Shown here: positions 6,831 through 9,515 of the stretch, piece by piece | How the letters are laid out: each line of letters starts with the position of its first letter | How positions within the stretch are numbered: position 1 is the first letter of the stretch | From: CAVWCW01 sp963753615 | Lineage (GTDB): Bacteria; Pseudomonadota; Gammaproteobacteria; Chromatiales; Chromatiaceae | DNA: 9,515 bases | Assembly: GCA_963753615.1 (NCBI GenBank) | Contig: CAVWCW010000012.1 | Span: forward strand, 1 to 9,515 | Direction of reading: 5' to 3' | Notes under the pieces: generated by a model | The model's database searches: none | What the model was told of the DNA's origin: nothing | What the model saw: the letters and a program-made list of their open reading frames with translations, nothing else | Made by a program: the position numbers and the translations under genes

Positions 6831-6861
6831 TTTTCCACAGGATCTGTGGATAACTCTGTGC
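6831..6861 (-). repeat. Palindromic DnaA-box element, copy 2
   Basis: On the minus strand, GCACAGAGTTATCCACA (6861-6845) is identical to copy 1. Its TTATCCACA box (6853-6845) faces TTTTCCACA on the plus strand (6831-6839), which also fits TTWTNCACA. The arms form CCACAG-ATC-CTGTGG (loop 3), extendable to 10 bp with one mismatch. Relative to copy 1, the loop-closing pair has changed from A-T to G-C on both arms. The element lies between a promoter-like region and the DsbA-like gene. Confidence 0.65.
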
Positions 6862-6921
6862 AGAAGTTGCCGGTAAACGCCCTGAGCCCTTCCAGGATTG
6901 GCCCGGTTTCAAACTGAGCAA

Positions 6922-6998
6922 ATTTTGTACGCGTATTCTTATACTCATGATTTAATTATGTTTTCATAAAGTCAATACAGTGGTTCCCTCTTTTTTTT
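6922..6998. other. AT-rich island in the 450-bp divergent intergenic region
   Basis: Bases 6920-6980 are far more AT-rich than the flanking GC-rich DNA, and a run of eight T follows at 6991-6998. The island sits in the 6660-7109 gap between the DsbA-like gene and ycgN, and probably holds divergent promoters. On the plus strand I see TATACT (6940-6945) and TTTAAT (6951-6956) but no well-placed -35 box. Apart from this island, the palindrome at 6831-6861 and the leftward promoter candidate, I see no gene or clear element in the gap. Confidence 0.5.
6947..6975 (-). promoter_or_regulatory. Candidate promoter for the DsbA-GTPase operon
   Basis: On the minus strand, TTGACT (6975-6970, 5 of 6 to TTGACA), a 17-base spacer and AATCAT (6952-6947, 4 of 6 to TATAAT) lie in the AT-rich island. 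Initiation near 6940 would give a leader of about 280 nt before the DsbA-like coding sequence. Motif match only. Confidence 0.3.
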
Positions 6999-7109
6999 CG
7001 GCCTGCACCCGCGCCTTCCCAGGGCGGATTCCGAGCTGTGCAAGAAATTCGCTTCGAGACAGGCCCTTAGCTGGTGTAACTTAGACCCTATTGTCAGCTC
7101 CGCACCGAA

Positions 7110-7574
7110 ATGGACCCTTTCGTCATGTCCAAACCCGCCGACCCGTTCTGGAAGACCGTTCCGCTGGGCCAGATGACCCGCGCCCAATGGGAGTCTCTGT
7201 GCGACGGCTGCGCCAAGTGCTGCCTGCACAAACTCGAAGACAGCGACAGCGGCGAGATCCTTTACACCGAGGTGGCCTGCCGGCTTCTGGATCTGGGCAG
7301 CTGCCGGTGCACCGATTACCCTCAACGGGCGCGCCTGGTCCCTGAATGCCTGACCTTGACCCCCGACAACCTGGAACGAGCCTACTGGCTTCCCGCCACC
7401 TGCGCCTACCGGCTGCTGGCGGAAGGCCGGGCGCTGCCGCACTGGCACCCGCTGGTGTCCGGTGACCCGCGCTCGACGCTACGCGCCGGTCGTTCCATCG
7501 CCGGCCGCGCCATTGCCGCGGCCGAGGCCGAGGCTGGAGACTGGGAAGACCACTTGGTCGACTGGGTTGATTGA
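7110..7574 (+). CDS. ycgN: YcgN family (UPF0260) cysteine-cluster protein
   Basis: Seen: 154 residues that align along their length with my memory of E. coli YcgN. Shared blocks are QWESLCDGCAKCCLHKLED (27-44), EVACRLLD (54-61), the WLPATCAYRLLAEG block (93-106) and a DWEDHLVDW ending. Nine cysteines (31, 34, 37, 38, 57, 65, 67, 80, 98) include a CxxCxxCC cluster, suggesting metal or Fe-S binding; the function is not established. The protein should be cytoplasmic: no signal peptide or TM segment. The start may be ATG 7110 or ATG 7125 (MSKPADPFW); neither has a strong SD, and homology begins around DPFW, so the shorter start is possible. A hairpin directly follows the stop, and the next gene has its own promoter, so it is probably monocistronic. 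Confidence 0.9.
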   Translation: MDPFVMSKPADPFWKTVPLGQMTRAQWESLCDGCAKCCLHKLEDSDSGEILYTEVACRLLDLGSCRCTDYPQRARLVPECLTLTPDNLERAYWLPATCAYRLLAEGRALPHWHPLVSGDPRSTLRAGRSIAGRAIAAAEAEAGDWEDHLVDWVD

Positions 7575-7588
7575 GCGGGTTTACCCGC
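7575..7588 (+). terminator. Hairpin immediately after ycgN
   Basis: GCGGG (7575-7579) pairs with CCCGC (7584-7588) around TTTA, beginning on the base after the ycgN stop. There is no T run after it, so termination strength is doubtful. Its right half overlaps the -35 region of the next promoter candidate. Confidence 0.35.
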
Positions 7589-7608
7589 ATCCAGGTAGCC
7601 GTTATAGT
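7580..7608 (+). promoter_or_regulatory. Candidate sigma70 promoter for the DUF3365 gene
   Basis: TTTACC (7580-7585, 4 of 6), a 17-base spacer and TATAGT (7603-7608, 5 of 6) predict a start near 7615 and a leader of about 41 nt. The gene itself has a strong RBS, AGGAGA at 7642-7647, 8 bases before ATG 7656. Confidence 0.45.
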
Positions 7609-7655
7609 CGCGCCAGTGTTTCGCCTTCACTCGCAATCTCTAGGAGACCCCCCCG

Positions 7656-8219
7656 ATGAAGAAACTCGCTCTGACCGCTTTAACATTTAGCGCAGCCCTG
7701 AGCCTGGCCGTGGCCGCCGAGCCGCCGGCACAGGTGACCGAGGCCCGGGGCCTGGTCAAGGAGTTCTTTACCAGCTTAAAAGGCCAGCTGCAGGCGGCAA
7801 TGAAAGCCGGCGGGCCAGTCACGGCGATCGAGGTATGCAAGGTACAGGCCCCGGCGATCGCCAGCAGCCTGGCCGACGAATCCGGCTGGGAGGTGGGGCG
7901 CACCAGCCTCAAGCTGCGCAATCCCGCTAACAGGCCGGACCTCTGGGAGCAGGCGGTTCTGGAGCAATTCGATGCCCGCAAGGCCGCTGGAGAAGCGGTA
8001 GAAGAGATGGAGTTCCACGAGGTGGTCGACGCCGAAGGCGTCAAGACGTTCCGCTACATGAAGGCGATCCCGACCGGCGAGATCTGCCTCAAATGCCACG
8101 GTGCCGAGATCGACCCGCAAGTGCAGGCCGAGTTGGTGCGTTATTACCCGAGCGACGAGGCCACTGGCTATGCCCTCGGTGATATCCGCGGAGCCTTCAC
8201 CCTGAGCAAGCCGCTCTGA
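7656..8219 (+). CDS. DUF3365 (Tll0287-like) periplasmic c-type heme protein
   Basis: Seen: 187 residues. A Sec signal peptide comprises Lys2-Lys3, a hydrophobic core to about residue 18 and an AVA-A site near 20/21. The mature domain has EVCKVQAPAIA (60-70), a WEVGRTSLKLRNPANRPD block (78-95) and a single CLKCH heme-attachment motif (144-148), then a short tail with GDIRGAFTLS. Known: this layout is characteristic of DUF3365/Tll0287-like proteins, which bind one covalent c-type heme and often serve as sensor or redox modules. Here it stands alone, without kinase or GGDEF partner domains. Cys61 is an additional cysteine. An SD-like AGGAGA supports the start. Inference: a small periplasmic monoheme cytochrome needing the cytochrome c maturation system; its electron partner is unknown. 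No adjacent gene suggests one. Confidence 0.88.
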   Translation: MKKLALTALTFSAALSLAVAAEPPAQVTEARGLVKEFFTSLKGQLQAAMKAGGPVTAIEVCKVQAPAIASSLADESGWEVGRTSLKLRNPANRPDLWEQAVLEQFDARKAAGEAVEEMEFHEVVDAEGVKTFRYMKAIPTGEICLKCHGAEIDPQVQAELVRYYPSDEATGYALGDIRGAFTLSKPL

Positions 8220-8225
8220 GGCCGG

Positions 8226-8254
8226 GCCGGCCGAGCGCCGCAGGCTCGGCCGGC
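8226..8254. terminator. Strong convergent hairpin between the DUF3365 gene and trhP
   Basis: GCCGGCCGAGC (8226-8236) pairs perfectly with GCTCGGCCGGC (8244-8254), an 11-bp GC-rich stem with a 7-base loop. It starts 7 bases past one stop and ends 3 bases before the other gene's stop on the opposite strand. Neither strand has a T run after it. The position favours a bidirectional terminator, possibly Rho-assisted. Confidence 0.5.
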
Positions 8255-8256
8255 GG

Positions 8257-9515
8257 TCAAAGGCCTCGGGTCAGCAGGCTCAGGGCATCCGCCGGCGCGG
8301 GCAGCGGGATTCGCACCCGGTAGCCCCCTCCAGGGGCCTCCCGCATGGCATTGCCATCGAGGTCTTGCATCCCTTCCAGACGAAAACGGTGGTTGCCGGC
8401 GGGGGTGATCAGTTCCAGTGCATCACCCACGGCGAACTTGTTTTTGACCGCGATCTCGCGCCAGCCCCCGCCCGCCTCCGCCACCTCGCCGACAAAGATC
8501 TGGCGCTGGTTCTGGGAACTTCCGCGTCGGTAATTCTGCAGTTCCTGGGTCTCGTGGCGCTGGTAGAAGCCGTCGGTATAGCCGCGGTTGGCCAGCCCTT
8601 CCAGTTCCCCCAGCAGTTCCTGTTGGAACGGCCGCCCGGCCAGCGCATCGTCGATCGCGCGGCGATAGACTTGGGTAGTGCGTGCGGTGTAATAGTGGGA
8701 CTTGGTGCGGCCTTCGATCTTCAGGCAGTCGACGCCGATCTCCACCAGCCGCTGCACGTGTTCCACCGCCCGCAGGTCCTTGGAATTCATGATATAGGTG
8801 CCCTGCTCGTCCTCGAACACCGGCATCAGCTCCCCCGGGCGCTGGGACTCCTCCAGGTAATAGATGCGATCGGCCTCCGGGTGCCGCGGGCCCGACACCT
8901 GGGCGGGCTGGGCCACCTCCACCCCGGTGGCGTCCGCGGCTTCCCCCAGCCGGTAGTCCCAGCGGCAGGAATTGGTGCAAGCACCCTGGTTGGCGTCGCG
9001 GTGGTTGAAGTAGCCTGATAGCAGACAGCGCCCGGAGTAGGCGATGCAAAGGGCGCCGTGTACGAATACCTCCAGCTCGATGTCCGGACAGGCCTGGCGG
9101 ATCTCGTCGACCTCGTTCAGCGACAGTTCCCGGGACAGGATCACCCGGCGCAGCCCCTGTTGCTGCCAGAAACGCACCGCTTCGGCGTTCACCGTATTGG
9201 CCTGCACCGAGAGGTGAAGGGGAAGCTCGGGCCAACGCTCCCGCACCAACAGGATCAGGCCCGGGTCGGCCATGATCAGGGCATCCGGGCCCATGGCAAT
9301 CACCGGCTCCATATCGGCGATGAAGGTACGCAGCTTGGCGCCGTGGGGCATCAGGTTGCAGGCGACGAAGAACTTCCGCCCCCGGGCGCGGGCCTCGCCG
9401 ATACCCAATTCCAAGTTCGCTTCGCGAAAGTCGTTGTTGCGCACCCGCAGGCTGTAGCGCGGCAAACCGGCATACACCGCATCCGCGCCGTAGGCAAAGG
9501 CATATCTCAGGTTGC
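8257..9515 (-). CDS. trhP: U32 peptidase-family tRNA hydroxylation protein TrhP/YegQ (5' end outside window)
   Basis: Known role: TrhP (YegQ) supports prephenate-dependent 5-hydroxylation of uridine 34 in certain tRNAs, in the cytoplasm; despite the family name no protease role is established for it. Seen: 418 residues, open at the right edge; the frame reads NLRYAFAYGADAVY from 9513, so about 30 N-terminal residues are missing if it matches the E. coli length (about 450). The U32 signature EVFVHGALCIAYSGRCLLSG is intact, followed by NQGACTNSCRWDY. The four cysteines (visible residues about 156, 163, 179, 183) fit a [4Fe-4S] site. YegQ-type blocks YYLEESQRPGELMPV, YIMNSKDLRAVEH and LKIEGRTKSHYY follow, then a C-terminal beta-barrel-like region. 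A GTG at 9477 is internal, not the start. It is convergent with the DUF3365 gene. Confidence 0.9.
   Translation of the reverse strand, partial: NLRYAFAYGADAVYAGLPRYSLRVRNNDFREANLELGIGEARARGRKFFVACNLMPHGAKLRTFIADMEPVIAMGPDALIMADPGLILLVRERWPELPLHLSVQANTVNAEAVRFWQQQGLRRVILSRELSLNEVDEIRQACPDIELEVFVHGALCIAYSGRCLLSGYFNHRDANQGACTNSCRWDYRLGEAADATGVEVAQPAQVSGPRHPEADRIYYLEESQRPGELMPVFEDEQGTYIMNSKDLRAVEHVQRLVEIGVDCLKIEGRTKSHYYTARTTQVYRRAIDDALAGRPFQQELLGELEGLANRGYTDGFYQRHETQELQNYRRGSSQNQRQIFVGEVAEAGGGWREIAVKNKFAVGDALELITPAGNHRFRLEGMQDLDGNAMREAPGGGYRVRIPLPAPADALSLLTRGL

Noticed and set aside
6870..6900. sigma54-like GG...GC arrangement upstream of the DsbA-like gene.
   Set aside because: GG at 6891 or nearby is not followed by GC at a 10-base spacing on the minus strand.
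6487..6948. Minus-strand open frame of 153 codons spanning the second palindrome.
   Set aside because: It overlaps the DsbA-like coding region in another frame. Its resemblance to the 1063 extension (a shared QSYPQ) comes only from the repeated palindrome DNA.
1..9515. tRNA, rRNA, CRISPR array, insertion sequence or attachment site.
   Set aside because: No cloverleaf-like segment, no regularly spaced direct repeats and no transposase or integrase coding sequence was found. The dense antisense frames reflect high GC content.

Overview
The window looks like chromosomal DNA from a GC-rich gammaproteobacterium. The best taxonomic hints are a close YcgN (UPF0260) homologue, a TrhP/YegQ-type U32 peptidase-family protein and a YcjM-type GH13_18 phosphorylase, all of which I recognise from E. 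coli. The single-heme DUF3365 (Tll0287-like) periplasmic protein and the glucosylglycerate/glucosylglycerol-type enzyme fit a respiring or halotolerant environmental member better than an enteric one; that last step is inference. I see no mobile element, tRNA, rRNA or CRISPR array.

Layout, left to right. (1) A nitrilase-superfamily amidohydrolase on the minus strand (903 down past base 1, truncated at the window edge). (2) A 405-bp intergenic region, 904-1308, with a sigma70-like promoter in an AT-rich island, a GGTGCC/GGCACC inverted repeat, a palindrome built from two DnaA-box-like 9-mers, and a candidate sigma54 promoter. (3) A plus-strand GH13_18 sugar phosphorylase (1309-3063). (4) A short convergent gap, 3064-3207, with hairpins. 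(5) A minus-strand operon transcribed from about 6940 down to 3208: a DsbA/FrnE-like CPFC oxidoreductase, a membrane-anchored GTPase with a DUF697-like C-terminal region, and a second GTPase of the same type. The last gene starts 89 bases inside its upstream neighbour, behind a strong Shine-Dalgarno. (6) A 450-bp divergent intergenic region, 6660-7109, with a second AT-rich island and a second copy of the DnaA-box palindrome. (7) ycgN (7110-7574), then a DUF3365 c-type heme protein (7656-8219) with its own promoter and RBS. (8) A strong convergent hairpin at 8226-8254. (9) A minus-strand trhP (yegQ), whose 5' end lies beyond the right edge.

Two things deserve most attention. First, the two intergenic regions have parallel architecture. 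Each has an AT-rich promoter-like island, then about 100 nt downstream a palindrome with a 17-nt identical arm (GCACAGAGTTATCCACA), then about 150-170 nt to the gene. The palindrome has the same orientation relative to the downstream gene in both. Second, the CPFC active site of the DsbA-like gene lies upstream of every canonical in-frame start codon, so the gene has either a non-canonical start or a one-base frameshift. The tandem GTPases and the possible sigma54 control of the phosphorylase are further leads.
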